Source of the DNA: Marchantia polymorpha subsp. ruderalis
Taxonomy: Eukaryota > Streptophyta > Marchantiopsida > Marchantiales > Marchantiaceae
Reading direction: 5' to 3'
Assembly (NCBI GenBank): GCA_037833965.1
Contig: AP031355.1
Location: forward strand, 25,321,501-25,385,500
Length of the DNA stretch: 64,000 bases
This document shows positions 1 to 7,846 of the stretch, in pieces. Numbering within the stretch: position 1 is the stretch's first letter; the number at the start of each line of letters is the position of its first letter. The translations under genes were made by a program, and so were the position numbers. The notes under the pieces were generated by a model. It saw only the letters and a list, made by a program, of their open reading frames with translations, ran no database searches and was not told the DNA's origin.

Positions 1-118
1 TTAGGTAACCCTCGGGCGCCTTGACCAAGTTAGGATCCCGTTGGAAAGAGCTCGACGCGCTGATTCCAACGAGCCCAAGAACGCTTGGAACGGACGAGGA
101 CTTAGGGAGTTATCGCTA
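1..118 (+). repeat. Structured LTR module, copy 1 (left end clipped)
   Basis: The core hairpin arms GTTGGAA (40-46) and TTCCAAC (64-70) flank GAGCTCGACGCGCT. The right outer arm reads GGGAGTTATCGC, a degraded form of AGTTATGAG. The left outer arm falls at or beyond the window edge. Confidence 0.7.
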
Positions 119-960
119 CTGGAAGAAACGGAGGCGGTCGCCTGCGGCGGAAGGAGTTCGCCACCGGCGCGAATTCCGCCTGCGCGGAAGGGGGATTCAA
201 GTTTTGTCCTATGCGCGGACGAAGGCGTTCGCCTGTGCACAGGCGAAGTAGGGTTAGGGAAGGCGCGAAGTCCGCCTACGCACAGGCGTTCGCCTGTGCA
301 CAGGCACTTCGGCGTCGGCGGGAAATCCGCCTTGGGCCCTAGAAATGCGCCTTGTGAGGTAGAAAGTGTACGGTGCCTTCCGCGCCAGCGCAGCGCAGCG
401 TACGTCGGAAGAGCCGCCAGAGTAATCCAATAGGTACGGACCGTGCGGACGGCACGGGTGGATGCGCTCTTGGACGGACGGAGTTGCGGCGGCGGAAGCG
501 CCGACGGAGAGACAAGGAACGGACAGACTGGACGGAGACGGCTGACCACGGTCAACGCCTTCCGCGCCAGCGCGGCGCCGCGGACGGAATTCGCCTGCGC
601 ACAGGCGAACGCCTGTGCACAGGAGGATGTTCAAGTTCCGCGCCGGCGGAGAATCCGCCGAGGCCCCTGCCTGCGCACAGGCAGGAGTTGAATTTTCGTC
701 CGACATGCGGACGCACGCGTCAAGGCAGAAGGAGATTGGCCGAGGGGCGGTACGAACAAGTGTACCGCGCAAGGCGGAAAACTCGCCTTCGGCGCTACGC
801 CCCCATGTCCGGAGGGTGACACGCTCGCGGAGTTCGAATCCGCCAATTCGAGCGTGAGAGTTTAATCGACGACGGCGGAGCGTGAAGCCGCGCGTGAGAG
901 CGAAGACCGTTCCAGCGTACAGCCGGCGCGGCCATCAAGTGAGACGTTCTTCACGACCAA
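119..960. repeat. Palindrome-rich non-coding leader of the LTR
   Basis: This stretch is packed with short GC-rich palindromes. GCCTGTGCACAGGC (perfect 14-mer) occurs at 231-244 and 292-305, with a 13-nt partial copy at 611-623. At 228-247 it is extended to a perfect 20-bp palindrome. Variants GCCTACGCACAGGC and GCCTGCGCACAGGC, plus CGCC-TTC-GGCG type hairpins, fill the gaps. Open frames here run on both strands but share nothing between LTR copies, so I call no gene. Confidence 0.75.
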
Positions 961-969
961 GAGACGACC

Positions 970-3900
970 ATGACCTTCGACCGGGCGGCGGAGAGCGTCC
1001 CATTCTTGAATTCGCGATTCCAATCTCTTGTGCGCGCTGCGCGCATCCATCTGCTGGCTGCGGACCATTCTCGTCGTCGTCGCACAGGAGATTTCTTGTT
1101 GATTGAGGGAGAAGTGAGTGCGCGTGATTTGGAATTGAGAGCGATTAGAGTTTGCCGAGAGAGAAAGAAACGCGGACAGTGCGGAAGTAGAATGAGCGGG
1201 CGAGCGAACCCCAGGAACGCAATGACGAGACCGAGCAGATTGCGGATGGTGCCACTTCGCCTGCCGCAGAACGGGCTGCGCGCTTTCGAAGAGCGCTTAA
1301 TAGCAAGAAAGCTCGATTTCTTGCTATGGGGATGGAATTACATCTGCGCGAATATGGTGCGCGAGTGGCTAGAGCCACAGGGACCACCCTCGCGCGGATT
1401 GCGTCCGCATGTTGACCGGTGGACAGTCCAAGATTGGGCGCAGGCGTTGGGAAGATGTGCTGGCATGCCAGGGCATCTCCTTTTCGACAGCGAGAGCATC
1501 AAGGTGACCAAGCAAGAAGAAGCGCAATTTGTGGAGCTGTTCAAGACCGGGAGGTCTACCAAGAATGGGTACAGGACCCGTGATTACAAAGATCGATTTC
1601 GCCGGACTTTGTCCGCGGCGCTGATGCAATTACTGCAGCCGCACCGCGCCTGCTACATCACATTGTGGCAGGTCTCTTTTGTGGAGTGCGTCATCGAGGG
1701 AACTCCAATTCACTGGGCGAGCATCCTGCACAGAGTGATGCGACAGCACGCGTTTGAGGAGAAGGGGGGAACGCTAAACCATCTTTCTCCTTTCCTCATC
1801 AATTTTTATCGACAGCGGAATTGTTTGACAGCGGCGGAGCTTGAACATTTTCCGCCATTGTCCATCGACCATCCCGGGAAGTATGTGCGGGAGAACGAGG
1901 TCGACACTGATGCGGAGGAGTCACCGACTTCTACCCCATCAAGACGGAGAGACGAAGGGAGACACACCCCTGCAGCGCGAGTGCCGCGGAAGCGGCGATG
2001 GAGGGAAGAGGCCGAAGAGGAGCAGCATCAAGAACTCTCTGTTCCCATTCGACCGCGGCCGCTGTGCGAGCCATACAGCCGGCCGAAGCAGAAGGCACGC
2101 AGACTGGTGTTGCCAGCTGACAGTGCAGACACGGCGACGATTGCGACGGAGATAGGAAGTGCGTCGCCAGAGAGGCGAGAAGAAGCGCGGACGACCGCAG
2201 GAGCGACGGGCCACGCTGCAACCTCGTCGGGAGAGAGGCCGCCTACGGGCCAAGGGCCTCCGGAGTTACCACGTGCGATGCGGACAGATGTTCCGTTTGC
2301 GCACAGGCGAACCTCCGCGGACGGACGAGCCTCCGCGGATCGGCGAACACAAGTGGACGTGGATCTACGCTTACGCGTGGGAAGGAGCAGTCCGCCTGTG
2401 CACAGGCGCTCGCCTGTGCACAGGTCGCCTGTGCACAGGTCACCTGTGCACAGAACACCTCCACACGTGCCGCCTGTGCACAGGCAAGAATCACCCCCGT
2501 TCCAACGTAGGAAGGGGAAGGAGCCGGCGGAAGAACCGCCTACGAGACACCGGCCCTCGGGGCCAGACCCTCCGGCGCACCACGCGCCGCAATTCGCGCC
2601 TTCGGCGCCAGGGCCTTCGAGCCGAGGGGATACGAGCAGAGAGCGTGCGGAGGCCGCACCATCGGCGGGAAGTACGCCGATAGATGCGCCTTCGGCGGTA
2701 GGGCCTATAGGCCAAGGAACATCGGGCGTGCGGCCCCCGGCCATGTCGCCTTCGGCGATAGATGTCCGCGGCGCTACGCCTGCGGCGGACAAGGCGCCGG
2801 CACATGCGCCTGCGCACGGGCCGGACACAGCCCCCACGGACCGATCAAGGGAGCAGCAGACGGAGGAGCGGAGTGACTGTCCGCGGGACGACATCTCGAT
2901 GCGCGATGCGCAATCCAACCCCACGCAGCCACCCTCCGCTCGATCGCCTTCGGCGACGGACGACGGCGACAGAGAGAATGCGGTGGGCAATCAACCAGCG
3001 AGCGACGGGGATGCCGCTCGGATACATTCGCCTTCCGCCTTAGACATTTTGGCGACGAGCAGCGAGGCTGCAGCCGTGCCTTCGCAGGCAGCACACGTCG
3101 AGGACGTGCAGCCCCACTCGGGGCAGTCGCCGACGCAATCAATGGCGACTGAAATTCTCCACTCGGATGATGAGGACGGAGGCTCCACGGAAGAAATGTC
3201 AGGAGCAGAAGACACCGAGGAGGAGGAGGAGGAAATTGTTGGAGCGCCGGCGGCGGCGCTCTCTGAGCAGGTGATTCCGTTGCTGCGGTACTTGGATCGC
3301 AAGGTCGATAAATACGCCGACCCACTCCAGCCGGGATCTTACATCGAGTTAGTGCGCAGGCGGACTCGCACTAAAGTCCACACCAGCAAGCTATTAGCTA
3401 GAGTGGACCAGGAGTTGAGGGACTTGAAGGAGAAGCATGAGTGCTTGTGGGGACAGTACAAGCTTAATCAGAAATTCTACAAGCACTCCGAGAAGATGAA
3501 GGATGAGAAACTGGGCGAGCTCACCAAGGAGCAGGTGAAGGTCAAGGAAGCACTCAACTCTGAGCAGGCCGAGAATCGGATTTTGTCAGAGGAGCTCGTG
3601 CGACAGACGCGGTTGTTGGAACAATGTCAGCTCGCACGGCAGGCGGATGAAGAATTAATCCGCAGTTTACAGTCAGAGTGTGGCGAATTGAGGGCGCAAC
3701 GTGCTGAAGCCGAATCGCACTTAGTGACCATTGAAGAGGATCGCAGGAAGGAGGCGGATCGCACGAAGGTGGAGACGGCGAGGCGAGTCGCCCACTGTCT
3801 CAAGGGCTACGCCCACTGGGAAGTGAAGGCGCAGGAGAAACTCACACTGCGTGAGTTTGAATTGCACGCAGCCGGGTTGTTGTCAGGCGACAGTAGGAGT

Positions 3901-4122
3901 CGGCGGAAGGTAGCGAAGAAGCTCGAGGCCTTTCTGTCGAAGGCACAGGATACCATGTCCGCCCTCGAGGGGGAGGTGTCTGCGGCGTTGCAGCGGTTGG
4001 GACTGCGTAGTCGAGCGGAAGAGTGGCAGGGTAGGGAGCTAGTGCGCGGCAGTCGGCCGCGCAGGAGACGTAGTACAGGTTCCGCGGAGTGTAGTGTAGC
4101 GTGGTTCCGTGCAGGCGTGTAG
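970..4122 (+). CDS. LTR (U3)-encoded ORF, unknown coiled-coil protein, intact copy
   Basis: This is a 1050-codon open frame lying wholly inside the LTR, ending 37 bp before the TATA box. I recognise no catalogued domain. It has three parts. Residues about 85-320 form a conserved, probably globular region with motifs FLLWGWN, LRPHVDRW, RTRDYKDRFRR and GGTLNHLSPF. Residues about 320-750 are a Pro/Ala/Arg/Ser-rich disordered middle with PVHR and PSA repeats and an acidic EEEEE patch. Residues about 750-1030 are charged heptad-like coiled coil ending in an RRRRSTGSAEC tail. The same architecture, with substantial divergence, is intact in the E3-type LTRs at 7847, 27609 and 38255, which suggests a protein under selection. 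The ATG at 970 is shared with the E1 3' LTR copy. ATG 1222 aligns with the start of the E3-type proteins and is a credible alternative. In the genomic RNA this ORF lies 3' of pol, where an env-like gene would sit. Confidence 0.75.
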   Translation: MTFDRAAESVPFLNSRFQSLVRAARIHLLAADHSRRRRTGDFLLIEGEVSARDLELRAIRVCRERKKRGQCGSRMSGRANPRNAMTRPSRLRMVPLRLPQNGLRAFEERLIARKLDFLLWGWNYICANMVREWLEPQGPPSRGLRPHVDRWTVQDWAQALGRCAGMPGHLLFDSESIKVTKQEEAQFVELFKTGRSTKNGYRTRDYKDRFRRTLSAALMQLLQPHRACYITLWQVSFVECVIEGTPIHWASILHRVMRQHAFEEKGGTLNHLSPFLINFYRQRNCLTAAELEHFPPLSIDHPGKYVRENEVDTDAEESPTSTPSRRRDEGRHTPAARVPRKRRWREEAEEEQHQELSVPIRPRPLCEPYSRPKQKARRLVLPADSADTATIATEIGSASPERREEARTTAGATGHAATSSGERPPTGQGPPELPRAMRTDVPFAHRRTSADGRASADRRTQVDVDLRLRVGRSSPPVHRRSPVHRSPVHRSPVHRTPPHVPPVHRQESPPFQRRKGKEPAEEPPTRHRPSGPDPPAHHAPQFAPSAPGPSSRGDTSRERAEAAPSAGSTPIDAPSAVGPIGQGTSGVRPPAMSPSAIDVRGATPAADKAPAHAPAHGPDTAPTDRSREQQTEERSDCPRDDISMRDAQSNPTQPPSARSPSATDDGDRENAVGNQPASDGDAARIHSPSALDILATSSEAAAVPSQAAHVEDVQPHSGQSPTQSMATEILHSDDEDGGSTEEMSGAEDTEEEEEEIVGAPAAALSEQVIPLLRYLDRKVDKYADPLQPGSYIELVRRRTRTKVHTSKLLARVDQELRDLKEKHECLWGQYKLNQKFYKHSEKMKDEKLGELTKEQVKVKEALNSEQAENRILSEELVRQTRLLEQCQLARQADEELIRSLQSECGELRAQRAEAESHLVTIEEDRRKEADRTKVETARRVAHCLKGYAHWEVKAQEKLTLREFELHAAGLLSGDSRSRRKVAKKLEAFLSKAQDTMSALEGEVSAALQRLGLRSRAEEWQGRELVRGSRPRRRRSTGSAECSVAWFRAGV

Positions 4123-4150
4123 CGTAGTGCAGTGTAGTGCTAGGTAGGAC

Positions 4151-4190
4151 TTAGAAGGTATAAAATAGTTCCAGGCGTTTTGCCTGGGGT
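4151..4190 (+). promoter_or_regulatory. LTR core promoter: TATA box plus adjacent hairpin
   Basis: TATAAAATAG lies at 4159-4168, directly downstream of the U3 ORF. A perfect 6-bp hairpin CCAGGC-GTTTT-GCCTGG follows at 4171-4187, near the expected transcription start. The homologous LTRs keep the hairpin with a changed base pair (CAAGGC/GCCTTG), so the pairing is conserved rather than the bases. Confidence 0.7.
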
Positions 4191-5133
4191 TCTTTCCCAT
4201 CAGAAGTGCAGATCAGGAACCCATTTCCTTTGCGTGTTTGTGTCCTTGAGTTCTGTCACCACGCACGAGGAGTTACAACTTAGCGTTCCGCATTTTGTAG
4301 CTGAAGGCCTTCGGCCGAATGTTCAGAGCTAGTCCATTGGTTAGAGACTTGAGTAGTTCGGATCTGCACCTGCGGGTGACTGCCGATGCTCAGAGCCAGT
4401 GACTAGTTAGATACTTGAACAGTTTCGCCCCTACACCTTCGAGTGTTTCTTCCTGATTGTACTCCTTGGGATTTTTCCCCTGAATGCCAAAGTGAAGTTT
4501 TGCTACTTCGTGTAAGCCTTGGTTGTAAATTCAGGTTACGCTGCAGCAGGTGCCTTGAGGGTAACCCCTGTAGTATTTCTGGGAATGACAAGTGCCTGAG
4601 AATTCAAACTCTTCAATAGACTGTTGTTGTGTTACTGGAATGTTTCACAGTGAGTCCTTCAGTGCGGACCTGTGTTCTCTGCGCGTTTTGTGAGTTGAGA
4701 GTGTTGTTCACCGCGTAGGAGTGACTTCGATCCGAAGTAGGCAGTCCAAACCGGGTTTCCTACACTAGCAGCAAGCTAGTGGAAGTGTTGTAAAAGCCGG
4801 AGTTGGAAGTCACTGCCCGCAGCTTTGCCGAGTGTACTCTTGAGAGACTTTCCCCCTGAAATCTTGAAGTAGAGGTCCTAACGGATCTCTGGGTTGTATT
4901 TCTGTAGTTTCAGGTGTGTGTGTGTGTGTGTGTGTTACGCTGCACTGTGCGACCTCCGAGTGCGCTCCGAGTGGACACTTGCAGTATTTCTGGGAGTGAC
5001 AGTTGCCTGAGAATTCAAACTCCTCAATAGTCTGTTAAAACGTGACACTTTGTACCCTGTGTGTTCCTCTGTCCCTGTGGGTTCGACCTTTCTACCACTA
5101 TATTGCAGTTTTAGCCTTTAGTGGGTTATTACA

Positions 5134-5335
5134 GTTAGACGCTTTTCTGTCGAAGGCGCGGGATACCATGTCCACCCTCGAGGTGGAGGTGTCCGCGGCG
5201 TTGCAGCGGTTAGGACTACGCAGTCGCGCGGAAGACAGGCAGGGTAGGGAGTTAGTGCGCGGCAGTCCGTCGCGCAGGAGACGTAGCACAGGTTCTGCGG
5301 AGTGTAGTGTAGCGTGGTTCCGTGCCGGCGCATAG
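5134..5335 (+). pseudogene. C-terminal fragment of the LTR U3 ORF
   Basis: Encodes the last roughly 66 residues of the LTR protein (LSKARDTMSTLEVEVSAALQ and the RRRRSTGSAEC tail), with no stop until the natural TAG at 5333. The upstream part is absent because the sister LTR abuts at 5133. Any apparent start upstream lies in the neighbouring LTR and is spurious. Confidence 0.8.
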
Positions 5336-5363
5336 TGTGGTGCAGTGTAGTGTTAGGTAGGAC

Positions 5364-5401
5364 TTAGAAGGTATAAAATAGTTCAAGGCGTCTTGCCTTG
5401 G
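5364..5401 (+). promoter_or_regulatory. E1 5' LTR TATA box and hairpin
   Basis: TATAAAATAG begins at 5372 and is followed by CAAGGC-GTCTT-GCCTTG, the paired variant of the hairpin in the sister LTR. This is the promoter expected to drive E1 genomic RNA. Confidence 0.65.
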
Positions 5402-6362
5402 GTTCTTTCCCAATTTCAGAAGTACAGATCAGGAACTCATTTTCTCTTCGTGTTCGTGCCCTTAGTTCTGTCACCACGCACGAGGAGCTACACCTTAGCG
5501 TTCCGCATTGTGTAGCTGAAGGCCTTCGGCCGAATGTTCAGAGCTAGTACATTGGTTAGAGACTTGAGTAGTTCGGATCTGCACCTGCGGGTGACTGCCG
5601 ATGCTCAGAGCCAGTGACTGGTTAGATACTTGAATAGTTTCGCCGCTATACCTTCGAGTGTTTGTTTCTGATTGTACTCCTTCTGGATTTTTCCCCTGAA
5701 TGCCAAAGTGAAGTTTTGCTACTTCGTGTAAGCCTTGGTTGTAAATTCAGGTTACGCTGCAGCAGGTGCCTTCAGGGTTCCCCCTGTAGTATTTCTGGGA
5801 ATGACAAGTGCCTGAGAATTCAAATTCTTCAATAGACTGTTGTTGTGTTACTGAAATGTTTCTCAGTGAGTCCTTCAGTGCGGATCTGTGTTCTCTGCGC
5901 GTTTTGTGAGTTGAGAGTGTTGTTCACCGCGTATGAGTGATTTCGATCCGAAGTAGGCAGTCCAAACCGGGTTTCCTACACTAGCAGCAAGCTAGTGGAA
6001 GTGTTGTAAAAGCCGGAGTTGGAAGTCACTACCCGCAGCTTCGCTGAGTGTGCTCGCGAGAGACTTTCTCCCTGAAATCTTGAAGTAGAGGTCCTAACGG
6101 ATCTCTGGGTTGTGTTTCTGTAGTTTCAGGTGTGTGTGTGTGTTACGCTGCACTGTGCGACCTCCGAGTGCGCTCCGAGTGGACACTTGCAGTATTTCTG
6201 GAAGTGACAGTCGCCTGAGAATTCAAACTCCTCAATAGTCTGTTAAACGTGACACTTTGTACCCTGTGTGTTCCTCTGTCCCTGTGGGTTCGACCTTTCT
6301 ACCACTATATTGCAGTTTTAGCCTTTAGTGGGTTATTACATAAGAAGCCGACAACTTCTTTT

Positions 6363-6380
6363 TGGCGCCGCTGCCGGGGA
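6363..6380 (+). other. E1 primer-binding site (tRNA-Asp type)
   Basis: TGGCGCCGCTGCCGGGGA lies 22 bp after the LTR terminus. It matches the 3' end of plant tRNA-Asp with one difference from the usual TGGCGCCGTTGCCGGGGA, typical of plant Ty3/gypsy elements. The spacer between LTR and primer site is unusually long. Confidence 0.8.
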
Positions 6381-6415
6381 CAGTTGCGTCAACACCGGAG
6401 TTTTTACGAGCAGCC

Positions 6416-6457
6416 ATGCTCGGTGAATGTCGACTGGAGCTAGTGGGAGCAACCTAA
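6416..6457 (+). other. Short upstream ORF overlapping the gag start
   Basis: An ATG at 6416, 11 bp before the gag ATG and in another frame, opens a 13-codon ORF (MLGECRLELVGAT) that ends inside gag. E3 has the same arrangement (MLGECRR...), with the shared string ATGCTCGGTGAATG covering both starts. It may reduce gag initiation; this is inferred from position only. Confidence 0.4.
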
Positions 6458-6885
6458 GTGCGAGAGCTGCCCGCAAGTTCCGAAGAGATTCAGAGAAGGC
6501 CGTGGAAGAGACACGGCGTCAAAACAAGAAAACACCAAAAAGAGTACCTAAGCCTAGTTCGGCCGACATCCTTGGGGAAACTACCCCCAGTGACTCGGAA
6601 CCAAACCTGGTGCTTACAGTTCTACTAGATATTCCTTGCACGGACCCCCCTCGTGATCTAGAACCGACCGCCCGAGAAACGTCGACGGACACACCGATGG
6701 CGGACGGACAAGCCAATGCGAGGCTACCTCAGCCGATTACTAAGCATTCAAATCCAAAGTATAAAGGGAGTGGGGATGATGACGATGCAGATTCCTACAT
6801 CAAGTTGTTTGAATCAGTGTCCATTGCTAATCGCGAGATCCACGACGAGGACCGACTACGGATCTTTCCAAGTCTTCTACGGAAG
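6427..6885 (+). pseudogene. gag: E1 gag-pro, 5' part (split by a solo LTR)
   Basis: ATG at 6427 opens gag. A basic, Lys/Arg-rich N-terminus (MSTGASGSNLSARAARKFRR) is followed by the start of the retrotransposon gag (capsid) domain with GDDDDADSYIKLFESVSIAN and DRLRIFPSLLRK. The frame is interrupted at 6885 by the minus-strand solo LTR and resumes in frame at 11776 (KARSWYNHES) once the LTR and one GGAAG copy are removed. E3 gag has the uninterrupted equivalent, confirming the join. Confidence 0.85.
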
Positions 6886-7785
6886 TGTAATAACCCACCA
6901 AAGGCTAAAACTGCAGTATGGTGGTAAAAAGATCGAACCCACAGGGACAGAGGCAACACACAGAGTAAAAGTGTCACGTTTAACAGACTTTTGTAGAGTT
7001 TGAATTCTAGGCGACTGTCACTCCCAGAAATACTGCAGTGCTCGACTCGGAGGCTCGACTCGGAGGAGGATCTCGACTCGGAGGATGCTCGGAGGATGCA
7101 CGGTACAGCGTGGTCACTCAACACACACACACACACACACACATCTGAAACTGGCAAAAGCACAACTCGGAGGTCGGTCAGGACCTCCACTTCGGATTTC
7201 AGGAGGAAAGTGTCTCAAAAGTTCACTTAGAGGTTCTGCAGGTAGTGACTCCCACTCCGGCTTTTACTGCCCTTCCGCCAGGAACTAGCGTAGGGTACCC
7301 GGATTGGACTTCCCACTTCGGAACGAAGCCTCTTCATACGCCGTGGACGTCACCCTCGACTATCACACCAAACGCAGGGAGTGCAGGCCCGACTGAGAAC
7401 TTAACTGAGACACGATCCAGTAACACACACACAACCTGAATTGCAAACCAAGGCGTACACGAAGTAATAAAACTTCACATTGGCATTCAGGGGAAACTTC
7501 CCGTAGGAGTACAATCAGGATATGTCACTCAAAGGAGTAAGGGGGAACTGTTCAAGTATCTAACTCGCAGCCGGCTCTGAGCATCAGAAATCACCCGCAG
7601 GTGCAGATCCGCACTACTCAAGTCTCTAACCGGGTGCTAGCTCTGAACATTCAGCCGAAGGCCTTCAACTACAACATACGGTAACTTCGCTATGCTGCAG
7701 TTTCTCTACGTGGTGCCAGGACCAAATGCACAAACACGCCAAGAAAGTGAGTTCCTGATCTGCACTTCCGAAACTGGAAGAGTCC

Positions 7786-7814
7786 CAAGGCAAAACGCCT
7801 TGATCTATTTTATA
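7786..7814 (-). promoter_or_regulatory. TATA box and hairpin of the solo LTR
   Basis: Read on the minus strand, TATAAAAT (7807-7814) is followed by the hairpin CAAGGC-GTTTT-GCCTTG (7786-7802). Spacing is the same as in the E1 LTRs. Confidence 0.6.
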
Positions 7815-7846
7815 CCCTCAAAGGTCCTAACTAGCACTACGCTATC

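Larger units (their letters stand above)
1..5133 (+). mobile_element. Near-complete LTR of an E1-family Ty3/gypsy element (sister copy, left end outside window)
   Basis: Collinear with the E1 3' LTR that begins at 17015. Base 1 corresponds to about position 17297, so roughly 280 bp of the LTR start lies left of the window. The order is: structured module (1-118), palindrome-rich leader (119-960), U3 ORF (970-4122), TATA box (4159), a long R/U5 with a TG microsatellite (about 4915-4934), and the canonical LTR end GGGTTATTACA at 5123-5133. It is followed not by a primer-binding site but by a piece of another LTR (5134-6340). Its U3 ORF differs at many residues from the E1 3' LTR copy, so it is not the partner of that LTR. 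It is best read as a solo LTR, or the 3' LTR of a sister element, inserted into the E1 5' LTR. Confidence 0.85.
5134..6340 (+). mobile_element. E1 5' LTR, terminal 1.2 kb only
   Basis: It begins abruptly at GTTAGACGC inside the LTR ORF and is almost identical to 46630-47840 of the E1 3' LTR; the length difference is only in the TG microsatellite. It contains the last codons of the U3 ORF (5134-5335, ending TAG), a TATA box, R/U5, and the LTR terminus GGGTTATTACA at 6330-6340. It leads straight into the E1 primer-binding site. The missing left part probably lies beyond the window, separated from it by the inserted sister LTR. Confidence 0.85.

Noticed and set aside
2028-2990. Long minus-strand frame (320 codons) opposite the U3 ORF, and similar antisense frames at 8949-9545 and 28721-29407
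   Set aside because: They arise from the GC-rich, low-complexity middle of the sense ORF, lack shared protein features between LTR copies and have no start context.
3700-3760. CRISPR-like arrays from the regularly spaced palindromes
   Set aside because: Spacers are neither unique nor of constant length, and the context is a plant retrotransposon.
4300-4325. CTTCGG strings as UUCG tetraloops
   Set aside because: In CGCCTTCGGCG the longest stem pairs as CGCC/GGCG with a 3-nt loop. A UUCG loop would leave a single closing pair.
4913-4936. TG/CA microsatellites (also 6129, 7120, 26891, 37537, 47624) as independent features
   Set aside because: They are a constant part of the LTR U5 region and vary only in length.
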